From positions 33,200,082 through 33,264,081 of the forward strand of contig NC_067207.1 in the NCBI RefSeq assembly GCF_026262505.1: a stretch of 64,000 bases of DNA, read 5' to 3'. The DNA comes from Trichomonas vaginalis G3. Taxonomy: Eukaryota; Parabasalia; Trichomonadida; Trichomonadidae. Below the pieces are notes generated by a model. That model worked only from the letters and a program-made list of their open reading frames with translations. It had not been told where the DNA came from and made no database searches. Position numbers and translations under genes: made by a program. Shown here piece after piece: positions 34,478-46,017 of this stretch. Every line of letters begins with the position of its first letter. The stretch's first letter is position 1.

Positions 34478-35982
34478 AAAGTGCTATTGGTTTTGTAAAC
34501 TTCATTGCTCTCAGTTCATGTGGACCGTCTCTGTCACCAGTATATTGTATTTGTACAGTACCAACAGTTGAAATACCACCCATAAAGTCTTCTGAGTCAG
34601 CAAATGGAATGCCAAGCCAAAAGTTTGAACGGTCTCCATTTGTATATTGAGTTTTTTGACTTCCTGTATGGGTCCATACTTTCACATATGGCATAATAGA
34701 ACTTTGCATTTCAGGGTTAATGGTTGTTGTGAAGTTGTTGTTAAAGTTCATAGCATCTAATGTCAAGTTGTATGACCTCATATCCTCAACTGTAGAATAT
34801 TCTTCTCTTGGATAATATTTGCCATCTATGTTTATATGATATTTAATACCAGGGTTGTAGAAACAAGAATAGTCATTTATAGTTCGTCTGAACAGTACAA
34901 ACATAGTATCTGCGTGTTTCATTGCAGTTGTTAAAGCAATATCTGTTCTTGCCACCTGCGGTTTCCTGGATTTTGGCTTTCCAACTTCACCTGCAAGTCT
35001 TTGACAGATATTTGGTGTATAGGGAACATAAGTGGAACTGCAATATATTTGGCAGCTAAAGCATTTGAAATATCTGGGTCCAACATATAGACTGCAAGTC
35101 TGCTTTCTATTCTCTTGCATTCAAACTTTTCGCATGTGAACCTAACTGGGTCCCAAGCAGTTCCAGCAGCATTGAAAAATACTTTACTTCAGTGTTGAGG
35201 TTTGAGAAACCAAAGTCTAAGTCAACTTTGTCTTTGCAAAATTCGGCGAATGACGTTTGATTTGCTCCCTTTACGTCTGTAAGAGTGAATGGGTCTTGCG
35301 TTGGTGCAATGACTAAGTTATTTTTGCTTGGAGTAAGTTCGATAGAAATTTTTCCTGCCCAGTTTGGCAAGTATCTTAAAAACCTGAAGATGAGGAAAGA
35401 TGACAAAGGAACTCTAAGTTTCAGTTTTACTTTAGTGACAGCATTTCCATCTGAACCAGAAAGGTTAACATAAACTCCTGGAACGTTAGGGTCAAGTCTT
35501 CTTATTTTCTCAATAGTTGCATACTGGTCTGTTTGTTCTCTAGCTTGTGGTTGTACTGAGTTTCTCAAAGCGAACCATTCATAGTTTGCCCATGTTACTG
35601 TTTGAACTAAGTCAGAGTTAGAATATATCTTATATCCCATAAAAACTTCTGGAGCATATTGGTATCCGACATAGAAAATTCCATTGCAACCTTTCTTGTC
35701 AGACAACTTGGCAGAAGGTTTTATTTCAATGTCTTGTTCCACGTATAAGAAAGAGTTGTCAATAGAAATAATATGAAACCTGTCGCAAGCAATATCTACT
35801 GTTGTTGAAGAACCTTCTCCAAACTCACCTACGTTTCCATAAGAAACAGCAGTTGTATATTCGTAAGTTCCAGGAACTATTTCTGACCTTCTAATGGCAT
35901 TGTCGCATTCGTTATACCATTCGGAAACATTTCCATTCATAGCATCCAAAACTGTTGGCGTTATATTCTGAGCGGCGTACAT
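34371..35982 (-). pseudogene. Major capsid protein (double jelly-roll, Polinton type), broken
   Basis: The N-terminal part has SFLYVEQDIEIKPSA, GYQYAPEVFMGYKI and YEWFALRNS; the C-terminal part has MFVLFRRTINDYSCFYNPGI, LTLDAMNFNNNF and DFMGGISTVGTVQIQYTGDR. Length, position next to penton-like gene and these aromatic strand patterns fit the double jelly-roll major capsid of Polintons. The assignment is by context and pattern rather than by a single diagnostic motif. It is broken about once. The ATG at 35982 follows ATTTTACCATATGAA. Confidence 0.65.
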
Positions 35983-36012
35983 TTCATATGGTAAAATATA
36001 GAATAGTTGGGT

Positions 36013-39000
36013 TTATATGTCATAATAGAACCCACTCCGACCAGGCTTTACTTTCTTCCTGACTGAGTTTTTAACTCTTCTTTTTCCTTCATTGCCCTCT
36101 GCTTGAAGTTGTTGCATCTTTGCATTATGTTCATCTAGTATGTTGCAAATTTCCCATGTCCTTTTTGCCTTTTGGCTCTGGTCGCCCATCTCAGGTAACC
36201 TATATCCTAGAAAGAGTTTGTCATAGTCTGTATTTGAGTCTTCGCGTATTGTTTTGCATGACTCTTTCCTGAGTTTCTGGTTCAAGCTCTTCAAACAGTG
36301 CCTGTCCATATGGAATATGCTCGTTTCCAAATATATGTTTTTGTAGCCATTCTGGTTTTCTTTCCATGTTACCAACTATATCTTTTGTGAATGGGAAAGC
36401 TTTTACCCAATCTTTCAGTCTTGCGTCGTTTATTTCTGTAGTTGGTTTTATTTTGTCAAGGAACATGTTTTTCAATACTAACATTTCATTTGGTACTGTC
36501 CATTTGAGTTTTCTTAAATATTCATCCCTTCTCGATTCATCGCCTGCAAAGTAAGTTTTTATGACATTTTGTAAACTTTCGTTTGCAAGGTCATGTACAA
36601 TAGGTTCTCTTCCTTCTCCCTCCCTAACTTTCTTTCTAAACTCTTCACCAAATATACCATCTCTATGGTTCTGTGTAGTTCTTTGAGATAAATGTTCTAG
36701 AACGTCAGGTGTTATATTTCCATCAGCCCATGTTCATTTCATACTGGTCCAAAATATCTGCATCTTTCATATCTTTCAATGGCATTAAAGCCGCGCTTAA
36801 AATACCAGCTATATCTTGTTCACCATTGACTTCCATTGCGTCTACAACTTCTTGGAATTGTGGTTGTAAGTTTATGAACCACCTATCTGGATTAGCTTTA
36901 TGACCCCATCTCATTGTAGTTCCATCGTCTGCAGAAACAAAAGTAGGTTTGTTTCCATCTTGGCTAGGTTCTGAATGAACTTTAAACAATGTTTCATTTC
37001 TATATGTTTTCTTGAAATTTAACCTTTTATCTTCACCGAGTTCATCCGAAGATTGAACGTTAAATGCTCGTAAGTAAAAAGGGTTGTTGTATTTGTGTAC
37101 ATTTTCTTTCAGTACTTCCATTCTATGCTGAATATTTTCATCTGGTGTTGGAGTCTTTTGTATGTCGGCAAACATTTTTCGATATTCTTCTACTATGTCA
37201 GCCGAATTTTTTTTAGACTCTTGGAAATATTCCATATTCTCCGCATACTCTTGTTGAGGGTCAAGATTTTTCGGCTGTTCCAAATCTTCATCTAGTTCTG
37301 TGAAGTTAGTTTTCCAAAGGAGTGACTTGTTCGTTTCCTTCAGGCTCTTCTAGCTGTTGTTGCTGAACTATTTCTTCCATGTCTGGTTGTATCTGAACTA
37401 TTTCTTCCTGTGGAGTTTCTTGTACCTCATCTGCTGGCATTTCATATATTCCGAGACCGTTTTTAACAATTTCCCTATCTACGTCATCCGCATTCATAAG
37501 CTTTTTGTTCTTTCGTTCCGTCTCTATTTTTTACGCGTTTCATGACGAAAGTTGAATTGTCATTTAGCTCTGACATCAAATATCTCGGAGTAAATTCATC
37601 CATGTCATTTGGATGATATGCTATTAAATCATATCCCTTAGCGAGCTTGTATTTTCCAGGTTTGAGATTATATCCGTTTGGTGCTGAGCCATAAAGCTAA
37701 ATAGGTTCGGGTCAGTATTTCCATCCTTGAACTTTCCAATAGCTTCTTTATATCTGTCACTAAAGTCAACAGTATCTGGGAAACCACACTCTTCTTTAAG
37801 CATTTTTAAGAATTCTTGGTTTCCTTGTTCTCTACTTCTTTTATGTCCTTGCTCTGTTTGTGGTTGTTGTTGTGTTGGGTTTGGTGCTGGTTGTGGAGGT
37901 GGTTGTTGTGTTGGATTTTGAACTGTTGGTTGTTGTGTTGGGTTTTGGTGGCATGCCTGTGTCTGTGTCCATGTGACGATGTAAATGTTCTAGTAGTCCT
38001 GGTGCAGGTGCTTCTCTTGGAGGGTTTGGTGGTATATAAGTTCCACCAGCTGGCACATATGTTCCATCTGCAGCGTAATGTCCTATCTGACTTTTCGTTT
38101 TTAAGAAAGCATTTACTAGGTCTGTTTTGGTCTGTTGTAACTCTTTTTCTTGACTTTTCACAACAGTTGCTCTAACGGCGTCATAGGCACTTTGAACTGC
38201 CTGTCCTCGTTGCTGCATCTGTTATTTTCGTCATATTTTGTGCTACTTCTTTTAACTCTTTGTCGAAACCTTCAGACTTCAGTTTCTTTCCAGATGAGAA
38301 GTCGTTCACTAGTTTCACCTTACTATGAAGAGCTTCGAAGGCATTCTTAAAAGTCAGCATTCGTTAAAGCTTCATTTGAACTGTCTTCATCCGCTTGTAT
38401 TTTTGTCCTTATTGACCCTATAAGCTGGGCTGCTTTAGCGTTGGCTTGGGCATCTAACCAGTCATTGTTAGCTTTTATATATTCTGCGCTTTTCATTGCC
38501 TTTTGCATGGCTGCGTCGTTATTTTTACTTTCTTGTGCTAAGTTTTCATACTGTACACGGTTTGGTTTTGCAACTGTAAAAGTTTTTCTGCCTTTACATT
38601 TGCTTCAACTTCTTTTTTATACTCATCGCTATCCATATATGTCTTCAGGGCTTTTTGTTTTATCTCTTCATCTTTCAGTATTTTATATTGAGTAGTATGG
38701 TTTTTCAAATTTATGACATCTTGTTCCATTTTTGCTACTTCTGCTGCTTTTTCTGACACTTTTTTCGCATATTCCTCTGTACTTAGTTCTTTCAGTTGTT
38801 CTTCTTTCTTCTTTTTCTCTACGTTTAACTCATTGAGTTTCTTTGTGTGTCTGTCATATTCTAGTTCTTTTCGTTTTCACTTATTTGTTTCTGTATGTCT
38901 ATGTTTGACTTTTTGACATCTGTTATTTGATTTTTGAGTGAACTCAAATTCATTTGACTTTGAGGGTTATAGGCTGTTTCCGTCTGCAGCTCCACCATAG

Positions 39001-39167
39001 CCTGCCATTTTCGCTAAAAGTGCCGCTCTTAAACCTCCACTCTGTGCACCAAGAACTCGTTTTAAGAGCATAGGATTGCTTGACATTTGTTGCAACATAG
39101 TGGGGTCATTCAGCATTTGTTGTTGCAACTGTTGTTGTGGTGTCAGTTTTACTATTGGATGTTTCAT
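36013..39167 (-). pseudogene. Large glutamine-rich coiled-coil Maverick protein, broken
   Basis: This 3.1-kb region reads as one large gene on the minus strand. The N-terminus has LTPQQQLQQQMLNDPTML and a Gly/Ala segment (QSGGLRAALLAKMAGYGG). A long coiled coil follows (KAAEVAKMEQDVINLKNHTT), then a Pro/Thr/Asn-rich stretch and a C-terminal half with YFQESKKNSADIVEEYRKMF and MRWGHKANPDRWFINLQPQF. It is broken at roughly six or more places, the most decayed gene of the element. A tape-measure, scaffold or minor virion role is conceivable but unproven. Confidence 0.5.
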
Positions 39168-39226
39168 GCTCTCTCCTCTTACGTATTATTCTTACGTAGC
39201 TTACGTGGCATTTTAAGTGAAGTTAA

Positions 39227-40430
39227 AAAGCGGTTTTTGACAGAATGTTTATTGTGACTTCTTCGTAAAAGAACTTTGTTAAGACTTCTTCGTAAAGACT
39301 TTGTTGAGATTTCTTCGTAAAGACTTTGTTGAGATTTCTTCGTAAATGACCCAAAAATATATTTTTGGTGAAGAGGTGAGATTTCACCTCTTTTTTCACC
39401 TCATTTCTCACCTCTTGAATTTTCATGAATTTCTTCGTAAAGACTTGTTAAGACTTCTTCATCTAATTTCTCATGAACTTTCTTGTCTATGTTTTGTCAA
39501 GACTTCTTCTTCGTAAATGTTTTGTCAAGACTTCTTCTTCGTAAATGACCCTAGTAGTATATTTTTGGTGTAAATTTCATGAAAATTCAAGAGAGGGTGA
39601 AAAATTAGGTGAAAAAACAGGTGAAATCTCACCTCTTCACCTAAAATATATTTTTGGTGTAAATTTCATGAAAATTCAAGAGGGTGAAAAATTAGGTGAA
39701 AAAACAGGTGAAATCTCACCTCTTCACCTAAACATTATTTTTGTGTAAATTTCATGAAAATTCAACGGGTGAAAAAAGAGGTGAAAAACAGGTGAAATCT
39801 CACCTCTTTCACCTAAACATTATTTTTGGTGTAAATTTCATGAAAATTTCAAGAGGGTGAAAAATTAGGTGAAAAAACAGGTGAAATCTCACCTCTTCAC
39901 CTAAAATATATTTTTGTCTGATTTTACGAAGAAGTCTTGACAAAACATTTACGAAGAAGAAGTCTTGACAAAACATTTACGAAGAAGTCTTTGACAAAAC
40001 ATTTACGAAGAAGAAGTCTTGACAAAACATTTACGAAGAAGTCTTGACAAAACATTTACGAAGAAGAAGTCTTGACAAAACATTTACGAAGAGTCTTGAA
40101 AAGTCTTTACGATGAGTCTTGACAAAGTCTTTACGATGAAACTTGACAAAGTCTTTACGATGAAATTCATGAAATTCAAGAGGTGAAAAATGAGGTGAAA
40201 AAACAGGTGAAATCTCACTCTTCACCTAAAATAATATTTTTATTGAATTCTGTATAATATTCTGAGTAATATGACAGATGTTTATATAACACTTTCTCCG
40301 GTTTATAGGACCTCTCTCATATTCTATCTTGTCATATCAAAACTCATAGTCATGTTTGTCCTCTAAGACTTCATTTATACTAAACATCTTCAGGGCTAGA
40401 AGGCACGAAGTGCCTGGAAGCCCCACTACC
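39227..40430. repeat. Right terminal inverted repeat of Maverick B
   Basis: This is the mirror of 16309-17502, from AAAAAGCGGTTTTTGACAG to GCCCCACTACC. It contains the same hairpin units, TTTACGAAGAAGTCTTGACA blocks, the KilA-N scrap (about 39460-39500) and the methylase scrap (about 40290-40370). Differences from the left copy are few, mostly one-base length changes. Confidence 0.9.
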
Positions 40431-40463
40431 TTTTTTTTTTTTTTTTTTTTTTTTTTTTGATTT
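40431..40463. repeat. T28 tip and GATTT target duplication, right side
   Basis: T28 (40431-40458) mirrors the left A52. GATTT (40459-40463) repeats 16252-16256. Confidence 0.6.
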
Positions 40464-40464
40464 T

Positions 40465-40600
40465 CCATATAAATCGCGATTTTTTTGAAAAATCGCGACC
40501 ACAATAAAATCGCAATTCATTAAAAAACGCGATTTTAAAAAAGTCGCGATTTTTCTAAAAAATCGCGATTTATATATTTAAATCGTGATGAAAAAAGTGG
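40465..40600. repeat. Cluster of CGCGATTTT palindromes
   Basis: At least six copies of TCGCGATTTT or its complement occur here. ATAAATCGCGATTTTTTT (about 40468) and AAAAAATCGCGATTTATAT (about 40560) form an inverted pair enclosing about 110 bp. The left flank of Maverick B ends in AACGCGATTT, so B inserted within this cluster. The cluster also replaces the 5' part of the first coiled-coil copy. Confidence 0.75.
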
Positions 40601-40611
40601 TTGCGGTTTTC

Positions 40612-41200
40612 CCTAATCAACAGATCTAAACAACTTGAATCGATTGTTTGTGAACGCGATTCAACAATTTCAACATTACGTGATCAACTATCGAAAAGCG
40701 AAAATAAATGTCAATCTATCACAAATGCATTACAACATGCACAAGAACAATTAGAAACATCACGTGTATATGACAAAGAAATTGAAACACTTCGTTCACA
40801 ACATAATTCATTATTGAAACGAGCCGAAGAAGCAGAACAATGTTTGAGACGATATGAAGAAGAACTTCAATATAAGAAAGAAGAATATACACAATCTATG
40901 ATTAAACAAAGTTCCACTATTGAAGAATTACAAAATCAACTTATTTCAAGTCATCGCGATTTTGATCTTGCTATTGAACGTCAAAAGAAGTCAGCATCAG
41001 AAGCAGAAGAAGCATGAATATTTGCCGAAGACCTTGAACGATCATTCAATAATTTACAACGCACAGTTCTTCGAATTCAAGACAAAATTTCTTCACACAA
41101 TTCACCAAATCCATCTCCATCCAAAAGAGTTTCATTCCCTGGAACATCATTATCATTATCAACATATTCTGATTCTAATTCTAATCCTCAACAAAATTAA
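40612..41200 (+). pseudogene. Coiled-coil gene, array copy 0 (5' truncated)
   Basis: The copy begins at INRSKQLESIVCERD, about halfway through the protein, directly after the CGCGATTTT cluster. A TGA replaces the CGA codon after EAEEA (near 41015), so the C-terminal tail is cut off. It ends in NPQQN at 41200. Confidence 0.85.
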
Positions 41201-41215
41201 TTATTAATTTGTTAT

Positions 41216-41410
41216 TTATTTGTTTGTTATGATAATTATTATGTAAAATGTTTCATAATATTTAAGTAATGTTTGCAAAACTATAGCTACTTTTGCTTCA
41301 ATGTTAACTGTGTGTATGATGACCGATATTAGTATTTGTGGAATATTTTTGACTTCATTAGATAATGTTGTGATTTCGGAATAAATTTTGTCGTTCATCT
41401 TATAATTCAT
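41216..41410 (-). CDS. Possible small gene between the convergent pair (64 aa)
   Basis: An ATG-started frame (MNYKMNDKIYSEITTLSNEV ... ending IIIIITNK) lies in the gap between the two stops. It is kept identical in units at 50304-50498 and 56337-56531, but not intact in the others. It could be a real small protein with a hydrophobic end, or conserved 3' sequence that happens to be open. Confidence 0.25.
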   Translation of the reverse strand: MNYKMNDKIYSEITTLSNEVKNIPQILISVIIHTVNIEAKVAIVLQTLLKYYETFYIIIIITNK

Positions 41411-41512
41411 GGACCATACATGTTTTTAATGGTGGAGAATAGAGGATAGACTATACTCAGAAAAATTAATCTTAACAAAATTAGAAAAATCAAATATTTC
41501 TGAATTTCATTC

Positions 41513-42551
41513 TTATTTTATTGATAGCAAAGGTTCAAAGAAGGGAATTGAAATATGAATAATATACCTTCCTTCTTTATATTTGACTTGTTGTTTGATA
41601 ACTGTTTCTCGATGTCGAGGATTGAAAGGAATTAAACAATTGTGAGTTGAAAAATATGAAAATAAATGATAAGATGTAATAGAATCAATATTGAATATAT
41701 CTATGATAGAAATTCTAGTATATGTTAAATTATCAATATGACAATTTTCAATTCTTAATAAATCAGCATCATTCCAAATCAATGGTCCATTTCCAAAATT
41801 TCCAAAAATTGAACATTTAGAAATAGTCATTATTCCAGTACAAAAAATGATACCATCACTTGTACTTGATTGTGAATTATTTAGAATATTACTATTAATA
41901 AGATAATATGTTGGTAAATCTTCACTACAATGCATAAGAACCCAACAATCGCAATGATTTTGACAAATTGAACAAAAATTAACTTTTCCAATTGAATGAT
42001 GAGGTCCTATTCCATATGCAGCTCCATAACCTTCGACATTGTTATTACTAATATTTGAATAACTAATATTAATAATACCACAGTTACAATAAATAGTATC
42101 AAATCCTTCTTCTTTTTTCCCACATGATGAAACACAACTTTCAAGAAAATAATTAAAATTTCCATCGGATAAAGATGAACGTGAATGTTGTCCTCTATTT
42201 GATGCTTGCGAATATAATGAACAACATCGATGTTGAATAACTGAATTATGACCGTTCACGTAAACAGAACCTCCATAGTCACTCCTTTTGCAGTCATTGA
42301 ATGAACATTCGGAATGTAATAATTTGATATCATCCGTTGTAATTGAAATAGCACCATCTTCAAGATCATGAAAAAAACTAAGTAAAACAAAACACTCGGA
42401 ATTAGTAACAGAAATTGAACAGTTAATACATGTTTCTGGATTTGTTTTGTTATTTTCACCATATAATTCATACCAGATGTTTTTTGGAATATTTTCAAAA
42501 TGATGAAAGTGATAATCTCTCCGAAGAGAGAAAATCACTGAAACGTGACAT
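41513..42551 (-). CDS. Cysteine-rich beta-helix-like surface-type protein, copy a
   Basis: The longest frame (41513-42538) has 341 residues with recurring short strands such as CSFNDC, SYSNISNNNV, NSNILNNSQ, CSIFGNFGN and CHIDNLTY. This is the pattern of right-handed parallel beta-helix repeats like the chlamydial Pmp-like proteins expanded in Trichomonas. It has no clear signal peptide or membrane helix. The frame has no ATG near its start: the first codon used is GTG at 42538, while the nearest ATG (42551, MSRFSDFLSSERLS) is in another frame, in all seven copies. Confidence 0.6.
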
Positions 42552-42978
42552 TAAAAAATTCCAACACTTTTTATTAATTTTTTTCTTTGATTCATATTTT
42601 CTTCCGAATTAGAAGGAATATATTGATGAATCAGTATATCAAAACAACTAATTTCATTAAATTGGCAATGCTCATGACAGAGATTCGACAAGTATTAACG
42701 AGTTTCTAAAGATTGTCTAGTAATACAATGTTTTTTATCAACATATTTAATTAATTTGTTATTACATACATCGAAAATATATAAGTATAACGAATTTATA
42801 TCAGAAAACAGTATTTTTAATTACAAAATGAAATCAACCTTTCAAAAACTGTATTATTTGATCTAATAATAATATAAAATCAATTTGTTTGTATTTATTT
42901 GATGATATTGATATTTTACATTAAACAAATTATGAAGATCACATAGATTATATATACAAAACTATTCTTGTTAATTAA
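42552..42978. promoter_or_regulatory. Divergent spacer between array units
   Basis: About 430 bp of AT-rich DNA lie between the start of a minus gene and the next plus gene; it is repeated in each unit with small changes. It should hold control sequences for both. Apart from the Inr at 42979 no specific site is recognised. Confidence 0.4.
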
Positions 42979-42983
42979 TCATT
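42979..42983 (+). promoter_or_regulatory. Inr element TCATT of the coiled-coil gene
   Basis: TCATT, a match to the Trichomonas initiator TCA(C/T)(T/A), lies 7 bases before ATG 42990. It is kept in every downstream unit (for example ahead of 46018, 49044, 52047, 55083, 58102 and 61107). Confidence 0.6.
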
Positions 42984-42989
42984 TCAATA

Positions 42990-44236
42990 ATGAAAATGAA
43001 ACAAGAAATTGTGAACTCGCATACAGAAGATATTTATTCGAATTGCATCAAGAGTTATATTTATGAAATTCGAAAACTAAAAGAAGATTTAAAAGTTTCA
43101 AAAACAGAGTGTGAAAGTCAGAAGAAAGCATCAGTCAAAATATCAGAAGAATTAATTAAGATCAAACATGAAAACGAACGATATAAGAAAACAAATATCG
43201 AACTTACGAAAAATCTTGATCATCTTAAGAATATTCAAGAAGACATTTTGAAAAATCAAAACTTGAAATGAAACGAATGAATAACGAATTAACATCAAGT
43301 CAGAAAGAAGTCGAAAATCTTAAACGAAAGATATCAGAACTCAACGAAAGGAATCGAGAATTAATTTCATCACGTGAATATTACACAATCAAACTCACAG
43401 AGTCGGAATCAGAATGTATTTCACTTCGAAAACAGTTAACAGAATCGAATACAAAACTCTCATCATTAAATTCAGAACTTTTATCACTCAAATCAGAATA
43501 CAACGAAATGAAAGAAAGTTCAGACAAACTTTATTCTATCAATCAAAAATTACAATCACAAGTTTCTTTCAACGAACATCGATATGCCGAACAAAGTTCA
43601 TTCATCGAAGATCTTAAATATCGTGTTATTTCACTTGAAGAATCAATCAACAGATCTAAACAACTTGAATCTATTGTTTGTGAACGCGATTCAACAATTT
43701 CAACATTACGTGATCAACTATCGAAAAGCGAAAATAAATGTCAATCTATCACAGATGCATTACAACATGCACAAGAACAATTAGAAACATCACGTGTATA
43801 TGACAAAGAAATTGAAACACTTCGTTCACAACATAATTCATTATTGAAACGAGCCGAAGAAGCAGAACAATGTTTGAGACGATATGAAGAAGAACTTCAA
43901 TATAAGAAAGAAGAATATACACAATCTATGATTAAACAAAGTTCCACTATTGAAGAATTACAAAATCAACTTATTTCTAGTCATCGCGATTTTGATCTTG
44001 CTATTGAACGTCAAAAGAAGTCAGCATCAGAAGCAGAAGAAGCACGAATATTTGCCGAAGACCTTGAACGATCATTCAATAATTTACAACGCACAGTTCT
44101 TCGAATTCAAGACAAAATTTCTTCACACAATTCACCAAATCCATCTCCATCCAAAAGAGTTTCATTCCCTGGAACATCACTATCATTATCAACATATTCT
44201 GATTCTGATTCTGATTCCAATCCTCAAGAAAATTAA
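42990..44236 (+). CDS. Coiled-coil protein gene, array copy 1
   Basis: The product is a long coiled coil of about 410 residues: KLKEDLKVSKTECESQKKAS, then NLKRKISELNERNRELISSR, LEESINRSKQLESIVCERDS and EEAEQCLRRYEEELQYKKEE. A Ser/Pro-rich tail PSPSKRVSFPGTSLSLSTYS ends in SDSDSDSNPQEN. It has the ATG (with a second in-frame ATG two codons on) and the Inr. A 4-T instead of 5-T run near 43247 changes frame at DILKNQNLK, splitting it into 42990-43271 and 43268-44236. It has one extra GATTCT in the tail. Function is unknown; a structural or cytoskeletal role is typical of such proteins. Confidence 0.7.
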
Positions 44237-44549
44237 TTAATAATTTATTATTTATTTGTTTGTTATGATAATTATTATGTTAAACTGTTTCATAATATTT
44301 AAGTAATGTTTGCAAAACTATAGCTACTTTTGCTTCAATGTTAACTGTGTGTATGATGACCGATATTAGTATTTGTGGAATATTTTTGACTTCATTAGAT
44401 AATGTTGTGATTTCGGAATAAATTTTGTCGTTCATCTTATAATTCATGGACCATACATGTTTTTAATGGTGGAGAATAGAGGATAGACTATACTCAGAAA
44501 AATTAATCTTAACAAAATTAGAAAAATCAAATATTTCTGAATTTCATTC

Positions 44550-45579
44550 TTATTTTATTGATAGCAAAGGTTCAAAGAAGGGAATTGAAATATGAATAAT
44601 ATACTTTCCTTCTTTATATTTGACTTGTTGTTTGATAATTGTTTCTCGATGTCGAGGATTGAAAGGAATTAAACAATTGTGAGTTGAAAAATATGAAAAT
44701 AAATGATAAGATGTAATAGAATCAATATTGAATGTATGTATGTGAGGTTCAATGTCATATGTTAAATTATCAATATGACAATTCTCGATTATTAATGGAT
44801 TAGCACCAATCTCAATTAATGATCCTTTTCCAAAATTTCCAAAAATTGAACAATTAGAAATAGTCATTTTTTCTGTACAACAAATGATACCAAGAAATGA
44901 GTTTGATTGTGAATTATTTAGAATATTACTATTAATAAGATAATATGTTGGTGAATCATTACTATAATGCATAAGAACCCGATAATCGCAATGATTTTGA
45001 CAAATTGAACAAAAATTGACTTTTCCACTTGAATGATGAGGTCCTATTCCATATGCAGCTCCATAACCTTCGACATTGTTATTACTAATATTTGAATAAC
45101 TAATATTAATAATACCATGGTACAATAAATAGTTCTAATCCTTCTTCTTTTTTCCCACATGATGAAACACAACTTTCAAGAAAATAATTAAAATTTCCAT
45201 AGGATAAATATGAACGTGAATGTTGTCTCTATTTGATGCTTGTGAATATAATGAACAACATCGATGTTGAATAACTGAATTATGACCGTACACGTAAACA
45301 GAACCTCCTTCACTCCTTTTGCAGTCATTGAATGAACATTCGGAATGTAATAATTTGATATTATTCGTTGTAATTGAAATAGCACCTCCTTCAAGTCATG
45401 AAAAAAACTAAGTAAAACAAAACACTCCGAATTAGTAACAGAAATCGACAATTAACGAAGTTTTAGGATTTGTTTTGTTATTTTCACCATATAATTCATA
45501 CCAGATGTTTTTTGGAATATTTTCAAAATGATGAAAGTGATAATCTCTCCGAAGAGAGAAAATCACTGAAACGTGACAT
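44550..45579 (-). pseudogene. Beta-helix-like gene, copy b (frameshifted)
   Basis: This is homologous to copy a. The C-terminal frame 44550-45125 and the N-terminal frame 45188-45451 are separated by several one-base losses. The segment YDIEPHIHTFNID is shared with copies c and f, while GYGAAYGIGPHHS is shared with a. Confidence 0.7.
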
Positions 45580-46017
45580 TAAAAAATTCCAACACTTTTT
45601 ATTAATTTTTTTCTTTGATTCATATTTTCTTCCGAATTAGAAGGAATATATTGATGAATCAGTATATCAAAACAACTAATTGCATTAAATTGGCAATGTT
45701 CATGACAGAAATTCGACAAGTATTAACGAGTTTCTAAAGATTGTCTAGTAATACAATGTTTTTGATCACACATATTTAATTAATTTGTTATTACATACAT
45801 GGAAAATATATAAGTATAACGAATTTATATCAGAAAACAGTATTTTTAATTGCAAAATGAAATAAACCTTTCAAAAACTGTATTATTTGATCTAATAATA
45901 ATATAAAATCAATTTGTTTGTATTTGTTTTATGATATTGATATTCTACATTAAACAAATTATGAAGATCACATAGATTATATATACAAAACTATTCTTGT
46001 TAATTAATCATTTCAAT

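Larger units (their letters stand above)
16257..40458. mobile_element. Maverick/Polinton B, near-complete with both termini
   Basis: The element is about 24.2 kb with terminal inverted repeats of about 1.2 kb that differ only by a few small changes, A52 at the left tip and T28 at the right tip, and a GATTT duplication. Genes in order: Dam-type methylase, small membrane protein, two small virion-type genes, virion-associated protein, tail fibre, integrase, more small genes, HNH nuclease, second virion-associated gene, three KilA-N genes with an unknown gene among them, packaging ATPase, second HNH nuclease, penton-like gene, CCG-motif gene, major capsid and a large coiled-coil gene. No DNA polymerase B or Ulp1-like protease is recognised. 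The nearly identical termini suggest a young insertion, yet roughly eight of its genes look broken. Confidence 0.85.

Noticed and set aside
40920-41207. 95-residue frame found in each array unit (starting MKNYKINLFQVIAI)
   Set aside because: It is the shifted-frame shadow of the coiled-coil gene; its conservation follows from that of the real gene.
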